From: Scleromitrula shiraiana | Lineage: Eukaryota > Ascomycota > Leotiomycetes > Helotiales > Sclerotiniaceae | Assembly (NCBI GenBank): GCA_028455995.1 | Contig: JABELC010000002.1 | Location: 3,100,001 to 3,164,000 of the forward strand | Length of the DNA stretch: 64,000 nt | Direction: 5' to 3' | Shown here: positions 46,146 to 57,641 of the stretch, one piece after another | Layout: every line of letters begins with the position of its first letter | How positions within the stretch are numbered: the first letter of the stretch is position 1 | Notes under the pieces: generated by a model | The model's input: only the letters and a program-made list of their open reading frames with translations | Database searches by the model: none | Told to the model about the DNA's origin: nothing | Program-made: the position numbers and the translations under genes

Positions 46146-46872
46146 TTATTTCCCACCAAACCAACTGGAAAGCCCACTCTTCGCCTTCGCCGCACCCTCC
46201 TCTACTTTGCGATCGACCTGGTCGATTTTCTTCATCGTTTCCTTGCCGTATTGGTCGAGTTTTCCTTCGGCTTTCAGGAGCTCGGCGCGGGCTTTTTCGG
46301 CCTGTGGATTATTCGTTAATAAATCCTCGTTCACGGATATCCATCTTTTGTTTTTGGAGCTTGTGATGGGATGGGATGGGATGGGATGGTTAGGGTAGGT
46401 GGAAGAGGGGCCGGGGGTGAATATGGGAAAGGAAGGGAGGGAGAGAGAAAGGAAGGAAATAAGGAAAAGGGAGAGGGATAATATACAGTAGCGTCCAATT
46501 TAGCTCCAGCCTCTGTCCCCCATTTCTCTGCTTCTTTCTGGACTTGCTTTTCGCGACCTGGGATTTCCGATTTCACTTTTGCCGAGGCGCGGGATAGATC
46601 GCCTGTTTTTCTGTCGTTAGTGTTTCTTCTCTTTGCAGCTTTGAGTGTGTGGTTGATGGGATGGGATGTTGGTGGGTGGCGAAATCGAGATGGAGAGAGG
46701 GATGGATAATGGATGAATGGTTGGTGCAGGGTCGAGATGGGAATGGAAACGTACTTTCAAATTGCTTCTCAGCTCCCTTGGGACTTCCTCCTGCCGTGTA
46801 CAGATAATATCCTACACCACCAGCGGCGGCGAGACCGATGTAGAGAGGTGCGCGGGATCGAGGATTGGCCAT
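46146..46872 (-). CDS. Small membrane-anchored protein, 129 aa (fungal 'calcofluor white hypersensitive' type)
   Basis: Three exons, 46872-46755, 46602-46487 and 46301-46146, with introns of 152 and 185 bases, give 129 residues in phase. A single hydrophobic segment occupies residues 9-26 (PLYIGLAAAGGVGYYLYTAGG), written here only to show its Gly/Ala character. The rest is a charged helix rich in Lys, Glu and Ala, ending in SSWFGGK. This layout matches short fungal proteins annotated as calcofluor white hypersensitive protein, probably in a mitochondrial or other inner membrane; function is unclear and the name is inherited, not shown here. Both introns contain GGGAT/GGGAA simple repeats and are long for the window. 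Confidence 0.75.
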
Positions 46873-48279
46873 TGTGTTTATTTTGGGGTTGAGAATTGAA
46901 GTTCTTGATTGATTGATATATTTCTTTTATTTTGTTGTGTTTTGTTTTGTTTTTTGTTTGGATTGGATTCTTATAACTTTTGTTATGATAGAGAGTAAAA
47001 GTTAAGTTTTAAGAAGAAAGAAAGAAACCTTGAAATACTTAAGGAAAGAAAGGGTTGGCAGATTTCAAGTCTAGCACATATGGGATTATTATGTTATGTT
47101 ATGCTATGTTATTAATTGAGATAATTTTCTTGGAATATTTTAGTTTTACATTGATATATCATTCGTATTTTTAATTCATCCCTTCCCAAGGCTTTTTTTA
47201 GGTTTTTGGTTTTTGGGTTTCTTCTATATCTTTTTGGCTCAAATTATTGATGGAAGGTCTGTAGAAGAGGGGAAATTGTGGGATGGATTCCAATTATTTA
47301 AGTATCACGTCATAGTTCATGAAAGCGACATGCAAGTTTCTTGGGGGTGGGGTGGGGTTGGTTGTTTTCTTTTTTGTGGCGGTGCGTTCAGAGTTTTGGT
47401 GTGGAAGGAAAGGGAAGGGAAGGGAAGGGAAGGAAATGAAAGGACCGAGGAGCTTTTAGCTTGTTGATTTAACTTTGATTTTTTGGAGGATTGGTTGTTG
47501 AGTGAATGTTTAATTGTTCGTTTAGATAATAGTATATCATTTTATCATTTATCATTTATCATCATTCAATCATTGAAATCTTGTCAAATTATATATAGCA
47601 TTTTTTTATATTGTTCTCATCTATAAAATATGAAGATATAAAGTTTCCTCTTGTCAATAAAAGCAGCAGCATTCATACATATTATTAGATTATTATTAGC
47701 TTAATATTAGCTTATTATCTATTAGCTTATTATTAGCTTAAGATCTACTTTTTCAACTTTCCCATTAATCAAACCAGGATTCTGTACCTAGTATACCTAC
47801 CATGTATGTCACTCAATAATGATCTTCAATTAGCTTCAAGGTAAAATGTATTAGCGTCGTCATAATAAGAGGTTATAACCATGCAAACTATCAAGCTATC
47901 CTAAGAAAAGAAAAGTCATGAAGAAGAAGCAAAAAAAGACGATAACTTCCAAGATATTAATAATATTGGATCACTAACATCACTAACATCACTAACATCA
48001 CTAACATCATTATTCAACGTGTATTAATACTTGGAACAGATGTGCATCAATTTTTATTCAAATTAAAAATAATCAATCAAGATCTTCAATCCTCCTCCAC
48101 ATTCATCATCATCAACTTTATACTGTAGTTTATATCAAATTATCCATACTCACATTCGAGATCCCTTGCACATTACTCAGTATCCCCAAAGAAGATCCCA
48201 CAAGACAATCCACTTGCGTTCAAATCCCAGGTGCATCTCAACAGCAATGCTCTATCTACTTAGGTAATTATCTAGGAGA
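46873..48279. other. Divergent upstream region, 1.4 kb
   Basis: No supported gene. It holds GGGAA repeats at 47406-47432, a TTATCATT cluster near 47535-47565, ATTAGCTTA repeats at 47690-47740, and four copies of ATCACTAAC near 47970-48006. The A/C-rich end is the leader of the dysferlin-domain gene. Confidence 0.5.
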
Positions 48280-50161
48280 ATGTCTTTATTAATTCGATCC
48301 AAATACAAAAGACCCGAACCATTAAAAGATATTGATTACGATCACGAAATTCAACTGGTTGATCATTCCACTTTACCACCGGGGACGAATGCGAGTTCAA
48401 GTCGTTCGAGAAGTAGACCTCCAAGTCAAATTAGTGTACCTCAAATAATTATATCCACGGATTCATTATCTAAGGATCAGACTGATACGAGTTGGAAGAA
48501 GAGGAGAACTTTGAGAGATGAATTGACGAGGAGGAAATGGAAGAAGTATAGAGATGTTCATGTTGCGGCGGATGAGATAGATAGTCCTATTCAAGTTGGA
48601 TCAGCTACGTATGTTTTTATACTTGGATCTGCTATATCTATTGATATGAAAGTATACTAACATTATATATATAGTACATTACCAGCAGAAGATACTCAAC
48701 TCGATCCAGACGATGAAGAGGAAAGAGGTAGAAGCAGATCAAAAAATCCACCAAAAGATACAGCTCCATTCGAAATTGATATCTTATATGAAAATCAACG
48801 TGGAGGTATTCTATGTGGATTATATTTATTTTCTTCACAAGCTTTAGGAAATCTTGATCCTGCTGCTTGGACTAATATTGCGAATAAAACGAGTGCTACC
48901 AATATTCAAAACGCTCAAGTTCCGGATCCAAGTTGGGAATGGGCGTGGCCTGAATGGATTGTTAATCATGATGAGGGGGTAAGTTTATTTGTGACTTATA
49001 TTTTCGAGGGTGAGCTTGGATGAATTGCTGGACACGATTTAATATTCAGCTCTCACCAAGTTCTATCTCCATATTCATAAGTGTGTATACTAACATGTTT
49101 ATATTCAGGTTGATGATGATGGTTGGGATTATTCATTTGCCTTCTCCAAAAAATGTTCATGGCATGGTCCAAGATGGTACAACTCATTCGTAAGAAGAAG
49201 AGTATGGATACGAAAAAGGGTTAAGAAAAGTGCTGGATATATTGCTCAACATAAACATTTGTTCAATGAAGAGTATTTCACCATACATCCAGTGAGTTCA
49301 CCATCAATATTCGAAGAAGAAGATACATCAGCATATCAGATTCAGCCCGACATATACAACTCTGATTCCGCCAATGCTAATTCAACCAATCTCCAACAGG
49401 CCCGCAGCAGAAGTCGAGCAACAACCCTAACAATCACCGCTCTAGAAAGTAAAAATAGCACCAGACTCTCCAAACGAGATCTCGATCTCGAATTACTAAG
49501 AAGTGAAGAAATATACGATATAGCAACCCTAATGAAAATCCTCCGAATCTGTCGAATCGATCGAGAAAAAATGGAAGCGGTTGAGAGTTTCATCAAATAT
49601 GGTGGTGAGGAATTACAGCATCTTACGAATCATATGCATGAGATTATGAATCATTTTATTTTTCAAGCGTCGAGAAGATTGCTGTTGAGTAATTTGATGA
49701 GGAGTTTTGAGGAGGCGGAGGAATTGGTTGAGAGGGATGGTGATCATGGCGATGAGGTTTTAAAAAAGAGATCAGCGAATCTGGAAGAAGCGGTTAGAGT
49801 GGCGGATGAAGAGGTTAGGAGGTTGGAATATTGGAGCGATGTTAAGGAGATGGCGGGGAGGGGTGATACGATGGGCGCGGTGGATAGGGGGATGGGGTGG
49901 AGGGGGAAGTGGGAGGGCTTGGATAGGAGTGGGCCGAAGGATGTTATTTCTGATGGCAGGTTGATGGATGTTAATGAGAATGAGGGGGATAGAGATAGAG
50001 ATGGGGATAGAGATGGGGAGGGTGATGAGGTTAAAAATGGTGAGGTCAAGGGAAATGGAAATGAAAATGAAAATGAAAATAGCAAGGGAAACGGAAAGGG
50101 GAAAAAGAAGGATAAGGGAAAAGGAAAAGCAAAGGCTAGGGATTTCTCGGATGGGGTCTGA
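48280..50161 (+). CDS. Dysferlin-domain peroxin / Spo73-like protein, 561 aa
   Basis: Three exons, 48280-48608, 48675-48978 and 49109-50161, give 561 residues. The centre is a dysferlin (DysF) domain: FEIDILYENQRGG with CGLYLFSSQALGNLDPAAWT, PSWEWAWPEWIV, then DGWDYSFAFSKKCSWHGPRWYNSFVRRRVWIRKR. This domain defines fungal Pex23/Pex30-type peroxins, which act at ER-peroxisome contacts, and the meiotic protein Spo73. No transmembrane helices precede the domain here, unlike Pex30-type peroxins, so it is closer to the soluble Spo73 class. A helical region follows at about residues 345-480, then a low-complexity tail of Gly, Asp, Asn, Glu and Lys from about 490 encoded by degenerate DNA repeats. 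The start ATG at 48280 has A-rich surroundings. Confidence 0.85.
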
Positions 50162-51209
50162 GAGATGTTTACCGGGCTTAGCTAGCATTTTGGATTGTGA
50201 TTGGAATTGGAATTGGAATTGGCGTTACTCTTGATACCATGGGTTGATGGGTTTTGCATAGCGTTTTTATTTTGTTTGTTTGTTTATTCATTTTTATCTT
50301 TCAGCGGCATTGTACTTACTTATTGTACTTATTGTACTTATTGGGCTTTGGAGGGGGTTATGTTGATTTGGATGGGTTTGGAGGGGAATGGGAATGGGAA
50401 CGGGAATAGAGAACGGAAGATAAGAAAGAGGAGGGAAGGAAAAGCAGGGCTGGGACTGTGATGGCGATGGTGATGGTGATGGGAAGGGTGTATAAAATAG
50501 ATATGGTAAATAATGATAATAATATCCATCAAATTCGACAGACATATCACTCATTCACTCATTCATTCATTCATTCATTCATTCATTCCCTCAACGTCCA
50601 GTCTAATCGGATTGTCTCGAGAACTTTCGGTTTCCTGTGTGTTGGTCTGCTTTATGCAATGCAATATATTCGAGTATTGAAAAAAAGAATAAATGGATAT
50701 ATGGATATATGGATATATGGATAGTCCTATCTATCTATTTATATATTTATCTATCTATTTATATATCTATCTATCTGCCACAAAAAAAAAAAAAAAAAAA
50801 GAAATCCTTGAAATCTTATTGTGAAAATCTACCAAGTAGTAATAGCAAGCATCATGATAGCAAGCAAGCAAAAACCACGAGGGGGAAAAAAAAAAAAATC
50901 GGAACTGAATTGAAAAATAATATAAATAATATAAATAAATAAATAAATAAATAAATAGATAAACATTCCACACGCTTTATGTAACGTGTTTTCCCATCCT
51001 GTATGTATATTATCCTACAAATCCATCATATCAGATCCCCGCATCCTTTATCAACGCCCTGGTTTATGCTGCTATTTATCCAGCGAACCAGCGAACCAAC
51101 CTACCTACCATCCAAACATTCCTTACCCTCCCTTCCATTTTCCACCCCATCTCCCCATCTCCCCACTCCTACTCCATTCCATTCCATTCCATCCCCTAAA
51201 CTCTACACT
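50162..51209. repeat. Low-complexity spacer between convergent genes
   Basis: Simple repeats include ATTC units at 50551-50588, GGATATAT units at about 50692-50722, CTAT units at 50728-50776, A19 at 50782-50800 and AAAT units at 50930-50957. No supported gene. Confidence 0.8.
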
Positions 51210-52267
51210 CTACTCCCCAACCCTATAACTAACCAACGTCCCCACCCGATGATTACTCGTACTAAAACTCCTCAACTGCACCTTCTCGCCGCCCTCTATC
51301 TCCCTCGCCTCGCTATCCCCCCACTCCATCGGCACCTCGCTATCCGCATCCGCATACACCAGCACGTTAAACGTGCACGCGCCGTCTAATTCCGGTAGAA
51401 ATGTCACGCTGGCCGTTATTTGCCGGAATATCGATTGGATTTCGAGTTGGATTTCTGCTTCTGTTTTTTCCGGTGGTGGTGCATTTGCTTCTGTTGAGAG
51501 TTGGGGATTTTCGGATGAAGGTGCGGGGGTGGTGGATTTTGACTTTTTGGAGGAAGAGGGTTTTTTGTTGAATATTTCAACGTCGAATTGCCAGCGTTCG
51601 ACGTCGAGACCGGTTTCTTTGGACGTTATGACCACGATTAGTTTGGAGATTTTGCCGTGGATCATCCATTTGTCGAGTTGGGACATGATTTTTTTGATGT
51701 AGGCTTTTACTTGGTCGTCGGAGGAGACTGCGAGGTGTGGTGGTTAGTTTGGTTTGGGTGGGAAAGGTTGCTGAGGGGAGAGGAGGGGCAGAGGAGGGGC
51801 AGAGGAAGGGAAAGGAAGGGAGAGGAAGGGAGAAGAAGAGGATGGTTACCGAGCATTGTGAGTCCATATTTCTTTACTCTGGTTGAGGGTGAGATGTTAG
51901 TAGGGAGAGATTGGTTGGAGAGAGGATGGTTGATGAGAGGGGGACAAACGCAGAGAAGTCTTCGGCGGGGTAAACACCACGTTGAAATCTAAAGGATTGT
52001 TAGTTTATTTCTTCCATATTTATAGGTTAGTAGGAAATAACATACAAGATTGTATTGATTGAGTATTGAAACTATTCCTATTAGTCTCATGTTCTGCGAA
52101 TACATGTCCTTGAATACTCACAAATTCGGCCACCAGCTTTGAGGAGCCTATAGAATATTAGAATTGATGTTTAATTTGGAAAGAATTGACATACCTTTTA
52201 GCTGAAGCTTATGAGTCTTCGCTTTATCTTTTGACTTTTCACTTGATGTTGGCTTTTGACTAGACAT
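51210..52267 (-). CDS. MAD2: Spindle assembly checkpoint protein Mad2
   Basis: HORMA-domain protein that binds Cdc20 and delays anaphase until kinetochores attach. Six exons: 52267-52195, 52147-52122, 52071-52046, 51988-51950, 51878-51850 and 51727-51210. Introns are 47, 50, 57, 71 and 122 bases; all junctions are in phase, giving 236 residues. The HORMA core is clear: GSSKLVAEFF, YSINTILFQRGVYPAEDF, VKKYGLTMLV, then SDDQVKAYIKKIMSQL and the ERWQFDVEIF strand. A Ser/Pro/Lys-rich insertion of about 35 residues follows that strand, which explains the excess over the yeast protein (196 aa). The C-terminal safety-belt segment (FNVLVYAD..., RSFSTSNHRVGTLVSYRV) is present. Four consecutive exons are only 26-39 bases. 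Confidence 0.93.
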
Positions 52268-52528
52268 TTTGTATGTGATTCGATGAAATGTGAAATCATG
52301 AAGTTCTTGGATATATGAATTTCGATGTTCAAATCCCAATGGATATCAATTGGAATAAAGTAAAGATGACAGGTCAAATTTATCCGTTGCCTCGGTGACC
52401 GGCGATATGGATATTCCGTCTAGAACAATTTCATGGGTATAGCCATCCAAAAATTAATTTTCCCCAAATTCTCCCCTCTCCTCCACCCCCGCTGCGTTTA
52501 ATCAAATTCACCAATTTTCTCTCCACAA
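52268..52528. promoter_or_regulatory. Divergent promoter MAD2 / GUF1
   Basis: A 261-base spacer between outward-facing start codons, the shortest divergent promoter in the window. No individual site is recognised. Confidence 0.5.
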
Positions 52529-54505
52529 ATGCAGCGATGTCCATTGAATCTATTTAGGCTACCTAGCTCTATAAGATCTCAATATGCATCTCAATATTTC
52601 CTCACCTCAACCCGTCCATTCACAACTACGATACCTAGAAATTATGCCGCCTCCCCACCAAAATACATCACCGACCTCGAACGACGCATCCAAGCCATTC
52701 CAATCGAACGATTCCGAAACTTCTGCATCGTAGCACACGTCGATCATGGAAAAAGTACACTCAGCGATCGTCTCCTCGAATTAACAGGAACGATTGAACC
52801 GGGCGGCAATAAACAAATACTGGATAAACTCGACGTGGAACGAGAGCGAGGAATTACCGTAAAGGCGCAAACATGTAGCATGTTATACAAATACGAGGGA
52901 GAAGATTATCTACTACATTTAGTCGATACACCCGGCCATGTAGATTTTCGCGCCGAGGTCTCAAGATCCTATGCTAGTTGTGGAGGGGCGCTTCTGCTCG
53001 TAGATGCAAGTCAGGGTGTGCAGGCTCAGACGGTTGCGAATTTTTATTTGGCGTTCTCGCAGGGCTTGACGCTGGTTCCGGTGGTTAATAAGGTGGATTT
53101 GCCAACTGCAGATCCGGAGAGGGCGTTGGATCAAATGCATAGTACGTTTGAATTGGAACCGGAGAAGGCGGTTTTGGTGAGCGCGAAGACGGGACTGAAT
53201 GTGGAGAGCATTTTACCTAATGTTATAAAACAAATTCCGGCGCCGGTGGGAGATCATACGAAACCTTTGAGGTTGTTGTTGGTGGATTCTTGGTATGATA
53301 ATTATAAAGGGGTTATTTTGTTGGTTAGAATCTTTGATGGGACGATAAAAGCTGGTGATCATATTGTGAGTTTTGCTACTGGCATCAAATATTTTGTTGG
53401 TGAAGTGGGTATTATGTACCCTCATCAAACATCACAAAGCAGTTTGAGAGCAGGGCAAGTGGGTTATATTTATTTCAATCCTGGAATGAAGAAAAGTCAA
53501 GAAGCTTTAAGTGGTGATACTTATACCACTGTTGGATCGGAAAATGTGGTTGAACCATATCCTGGATTTGAAGAACCAAAATCTATGGTTTTCGTGGCTG
53601 CATTCCCTGTTGATCAAGGTGATCATGGACATTTGGAAGATTCTATCAATCAAATTGTTCTCAATGATAGAAGCGTAACCTTACAAAAAGAATCATCAGA
53701 AGCATTAGGTGCAGGATGGAGATTAGGATTCTTAGGAACTCTCCACTGTTCAGTATTCGAAGACCGACTTCGTCAAGAACACGGAGCAAGTATAATAATC
53801 ACACCACCCACGGTCCCATTCAAAGTAATCTGGAAAGACGGCCGCGAAGAAACCATTCAAAATCCCGCCGAATTCCCCGACCACGATATCACCCACCAAA
53901 AAGTCCAAGAACTCCAAGAACCCTACGTCACAGCTACCATCACCCTTCCAGAAGAATACCTCGGAAAAGTAATCGAACTCTGCGAATCCAACCGCGGCGA
54001 ACAAGTCGACATCAACTTCTTCACCGCAACCCAAGTTATCCTCAAATACGACATCCCGCTCGCGCAACTCGTCGATGATTTCTTCGGCAAGCTTAAAGGT
54101 GCAACTAAAGGCTACGCATCGCTCGACTACGAAGATGCCGGATTCCGACGAAGTTCCATCGTCAAGCTGCAACTACTCGTTAATAAGGGACCTGTGGATG
54201 CGGTGGCTAGAGTGGTGCACACGAGTCAGGTGGAGCGGATCGGGAGACAGTGGGTGACGAAGTTTAAGGAACATGTTGATCGGCAGATGTTTGAGGTTAT
54301 TATACAAGCGCAGGCGGGGAAGAGGATCGTGGCGAGAGAAACGATTAAACCGTTTCGGAAGGATGTGCTGCAGAAGTTGCATGCGAGTGATCTTGGAAGG
54401 AGGAGGAAGCTGTTGGATAGACAGAAGGAGGGCAGGAAGAAGTTGAAGGCGGTGGGGAACATTGCTATTGATCATGGGGCTTTTCAGAAGTTTTTGGCTA
54501 AATAG
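52529..54505 (+). CDS. GUF1: Mitochondrial translation GTPase Guf1 (LepA/EF4 family)
   Basis: Mitochondrial ribosome-associated GTPase promoting faithful synthesis under stress; homologue of bacterial LepA/EF4. Uninterrupted gene of 658 residues, close to the family norm. The first 40 residues are rich in Arg, Ser and Thr with no acid, a mitochondrial presequence. GTPase motifs: AHVDHGKST (69-77), RGITVKAQT (switch region), DTPGHVDF (about 133-140), NKVDLP (about 187) and SAKTG. Domain II follows, then LepA-specific segments including ALGAGWRLGFLGTLHCSVFEDRL, split here for description only. The C-terminal domain ends in KKLKAVGNIAIDHGAFQKFL. Codon use shifts to C-rich codons between about 53.75 and 54.15 kb but the frame is intact. 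Confidence 0.97.
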   Translation: MQRCPLNLFRLPSSIRSQYASQYFLTSTRPFTTTIPRNYAASPPKYITDLERRIQAIPIERFRNFCIVAHVDHGKSTLSDRLLELTGTIEPGGNKQILDKLDVERERGITVKAQTCSMLYKYEGEDYLLHLVDTPGHVDFRAEVSRSYASCGGALLLVDASQGVQAQTVANFYLAFSQGLTLVPVVNKVDLPTADPERALDQMHSTFELEPEKAVLVSAKTGLNVESILPNVIKQIPAPVGDHTKPLRLLLVDSWYDNYKGVILLVRIFDGTIKAGDHIVSFATGIKYFVGEVGIMYPHQTSQSSLRAGQVGYIYFNPGMKKSQEALSGDTYTTVGSENVVEPYPGFEEPKSMVFVAAFPVDQGDHGHLEDSINQIVLNDRSVTLQKESSEALGAGWRLGFLGTLHCSVFEDRLRQEHGASIIITPPTVPFKVIWKDGREETIQNPAEFPDHDITHQKVQELQEPYVTATITLPEEYLGKVIELCESNRGEQVDINFFTATQVILKYDIPLAQLVDDFFGKLKGATKGYASLDYEDAGFRRSSIVKLQLLVNKGPVDAVARVVHTSQVERIGRQWVTKFKEHVDRQMFEVIIQAQAGKRIVARETIKPFRKDVLQKLHASDLGRRRKLLDRQKEGRKKLKAVGNIAIDHGAFQKFLAK

Positions 54506-54700
54506 GGGAGTGGGTGGAGGGTCGGATTTTGTGATGTTGGATGACTATGTAGTTAATAGGTATGGAATTGATGGGGTGATGGAAAATGGTAATTGATTCT
54601 TATTCTTTTTATGTATGAGATGGAAATTGTTTGTAAAATTAAAACTATAAAATAGGCATCCTATTGCTTCACTCTTGATCTCTGACGAGGAATGTGCAAT

Positions 54701-56041
54701 TTATTCTATAGGAGGAGATGAAGCAGCAACCTCAAAAGAAGCCGGTGCAACTTCCAGTGCAGATGAAGCTTCAGCCTCAGAAGCAATAACCCCATCCTTC
54801 ATCTCCTCAACCACAGGCACTGGAGCCACAACCGAAGCAGTAGGCAACGGAGGCGGCACGCTACAAACGCCCTCCAATTTCCTAAACTCCGGGCCGGTAT
54901 AAAGCGGATCCGGATCCGTCCCAAGCACCCTCTCCGCCTCAACCAACACCGGAATCACCGCCCCCGTCTTCAACTGAAACGTGCGATGGCCCAGAACCTT
55001 CAGAATGCGATTTATCGCTCCCGAATGCGTGGAACATGAAATAAAGGTGTTGGTATCAGTGAGGAAGATATCGTCAAGCAGGGCTTTAAATCGACGATCC
55101 TCGGCGTCGCCGGTCTCGGAGTAGCCTTCGCGCCAGTAGGGGTCGAGTTCGGGGAAGCCGGGCTCGAATGTGAAGGTGGGGGGGATGAGGGATTGGATGC
55201 GGGATTTGCGGGAGCGGCGGTCGCAGGTGTGGGCTGAGATGCCTTCGCGGAGGAGCTCTTTGATGATGGGGGTGAAGGGGGGGGAGGTGGCGGGGGAACT
55301 GCGGAGTGTGAGGTTGCTGAATGTTAGGAGGCAGGTTTGGAGACAGCGGGTTAGTGGGGACACGTAGTGGGATTGTGGGGGGGAGGCTTTTTGGGAGGTG
55401 AGGAGGGTGCACCAGAAGGTGTGCGCTTTTAGGGCTTGGGCTTCGCCGGTGGGGGCGAGGTGGGAGTCGGCCCACGTGGTGGTTCCGTTGCCTTCTTGGA
55501 GGGACCAATAACACTTTTTGGGGGGGGGGGGGGGTTGTTAGTGGGAATGCCTTTTAGGCTGGGGGATTGGGGAGGTCTTACATCCCAGGCTGGGGTTCCG
55601 TAATACGTTTCTGCTTGGTTGTGATATCCTTCTCCATGACGTCCCACTTTGGAAAGAGATGTTAGTTAACTATCCATCATGTGACATGATAAGAATAGTT
55701 GATGAATGATTCAACAGAACATACAGTAAAGAACCTTATATTCAACGTTTCTAGGAGTTTGATGATTAAGTTTATGAACATGATTTTCGAATCTTTGCCA
55801 TTGGGTTAATTTCCTCTCGGGATCAAACTCTTGATCTGTATCGTATTCTCGATCTATGAGACCAAAGTTTGATGTTGTCTGTGGATATTATATTAGTATG
55901 GTATAAATGATGGTATTGTGGAAAGGAAGTTCTTACGAAATCAAATGTGCTAGGGTCGGTTCTTTGATCATCTTGTTGAAAATATCCAACAACCGTCTTG
56001 AACACCATATATTTTGGTGTTGGAGATGGTACTTCGCTCAT
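54701..56041 (-). CDS. Histidine phosphatase (phosphoglycerate mutase-like, Pmu1 type)
   Basis: Four exons, 56041-55937, 55878-55725, 55646-55582 and 55513-54701, give 378 residues in phase. The protein belongs to the histidine phosphatase superfamily, in which a His is phosphorylated during catalysis. The catalytic RHG is in the GRHGEGYHN motif at about residue 89, followed by HTFWCTLL and YVSPLTRCLQT. The second catalytic His lies in FISCSTHSGAINRIL. The C-terminal 60 residues are Pro/Ala/Glu-rich and appear disordered. Of the family, it is nearest fungal Pmu1-like phosphatases and not glycolytic mutase. The third intron contains a G15 run on the + strand, so the transcript has a C15 tract just before the acceptor. 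Confidence 0.88.
55520..55534. repeat. G15 homopolymer in an intron
   Basis: Fifteen consecutive G on the + strand, reading as C15 in the - strand transcript, five bases upstream of the last intron acceptor of the histidine phosphatase gene. Confidence 0.9.
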
Positions 56042-57641
56042 TATGCTCTTACGTAGGGCATTTAAAATGTATAAAAATAAAAATAAACAAGATCTAGGTG
56101 AGTGGAAAGTTATCAGACGTTTGCTCAAGTGGATTGATTGGTTTAAGCTTAAGCCTAAGCTTATATTTCTTAGGATACAAGGATGAGAAGACGATGAAGA
56201 GAAGAAAGTAGCATCATATTATATATCTCTCTTCATCAAACAAGAGAAATATACGCACATAAGTAACGTTATCCTAACCCAACTTCTTCGAGATTTATTG
56301 CCATGAGCGTACGCCTTTACTCCCCCATCTATGCCTGACCTATCAGTTGACCCAGTACCTAACAATGATTCCTGATCCTCCATGCTTTGGACCTTTAATT
56401 CTCACCATGCATCCATTCGTTCGAAGGTCTTTAAAAGTACGCGGTCGTTACATGAAGATATACTTTTCTTTGAGATGATAGGGGTTTCCACACCAAACCC
56501 TTCGAGAAAAGATTAAAATTTCGATCAGTTGATTGAAAGGTTTCAAAATTGATCTAGAACTTCGCTATTAGATTTCATGTGTTATCACGTGCCAAGCATT
56601 TCTCCAATTAGTTTCATCTAAAGTGATTATTATTGATCTAGGCTTTTTAGCTGATAGCGTTTTCATCTTAGAGAGCCCTGGAGAGGAGAGTGGTGCCCAG
56701 GTGGGTGGGTGGTGTGGGTAGAGGCAACGCTAATGGAAAGCAAGGGAAAGAAAGGCACGTGCGAGGCGTGGTTTAATGGATATTCTAAAGCGGCATTATT
56801 ATTATTATTATTATTATTTTTATAATGTGGCGCATATGTTATTGTTAATTAGCCACAAATATTGGAAGCGAAGGAAAGTAAGGAAGGAAGGATGATGTCA
56901 GTTTCCGGAGAATCGACAAATTGAATAATTGATCTGAATCTGGGTTAAAATATGGGGAAATTGGAAAGTGGAACTTATTATTGAACTTTGCTCAACGCTC
57001 AGCTCAACAACTGAGCTTAGGATTTTCCATGTCCATGTACTTCCACTTCCATACACATACACATACAGCTTGAGTGGAACCTCGGAATGGAAAGTTGATG
57101 ATGATGATGATGATGGGATTTATTTATTGATTGATTTATATTGAATTTAGAAATGGGAAGTTTGAGGATATACTAATATTAAAGGAAAGGAATGTATATA
57201 TGTTACTCTCATACCTATATGTAACTCTAGACTCTCAGGTACAATTGAAATCAATTCTTCTCCACCATTCAACTAGTTCAAAATCATACATTAACTAATA
57301 CAATAGATGGAAATCCAAGAATTCCCATATTTACGTAAGGCAGCTTAACAGAAATCTTGATCCAAGTTCTAATCAATGTTGCTCCAATTCCATGACGTGC
57401 CTTCCAAGCTTTGTCCCGGTAATGGCTTTAGTCCAATTTTCCCACCCCTCATCTAAACCACCCGTGGATTGTACATATAAACCTACTCTTTCCTTTGTCC
57501 TTTCCTGAAGAACTTTCTTCTTTTCTTCATACCATCAATCACATCACATCACATCACATCAATCAATTAACTTAATTCATCAATCAATCAATAGAATTCA
57601 ATAACAACTCTCTCATCTACTTCAAAAACTAAATCAACATC
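56042..57641. other. Divergent promoter region, 1.6 kb
   Basis: No supported gene. Contains an (ATT)n run at 56795-56819, a (GAT)n run at 57097-57115 and (ATCAC)n at 57539-57560. CACGTG-like sites occur near 56586 and 56757. The end is a long A/C-rich leader. Confidence 0.45.

Noticed and set aside
47970..48006. CRISPR-like array of ATCACTAAC
   Set aside because: Units abut directly with no spacers; it is a short tandem repeat in a eukaryotic genome.
53716..54475. Open frames on both strands inside GUF1
   Set aside because: They shadow the GUF1 coding sequence, whose protein is clearly conserved throughout.
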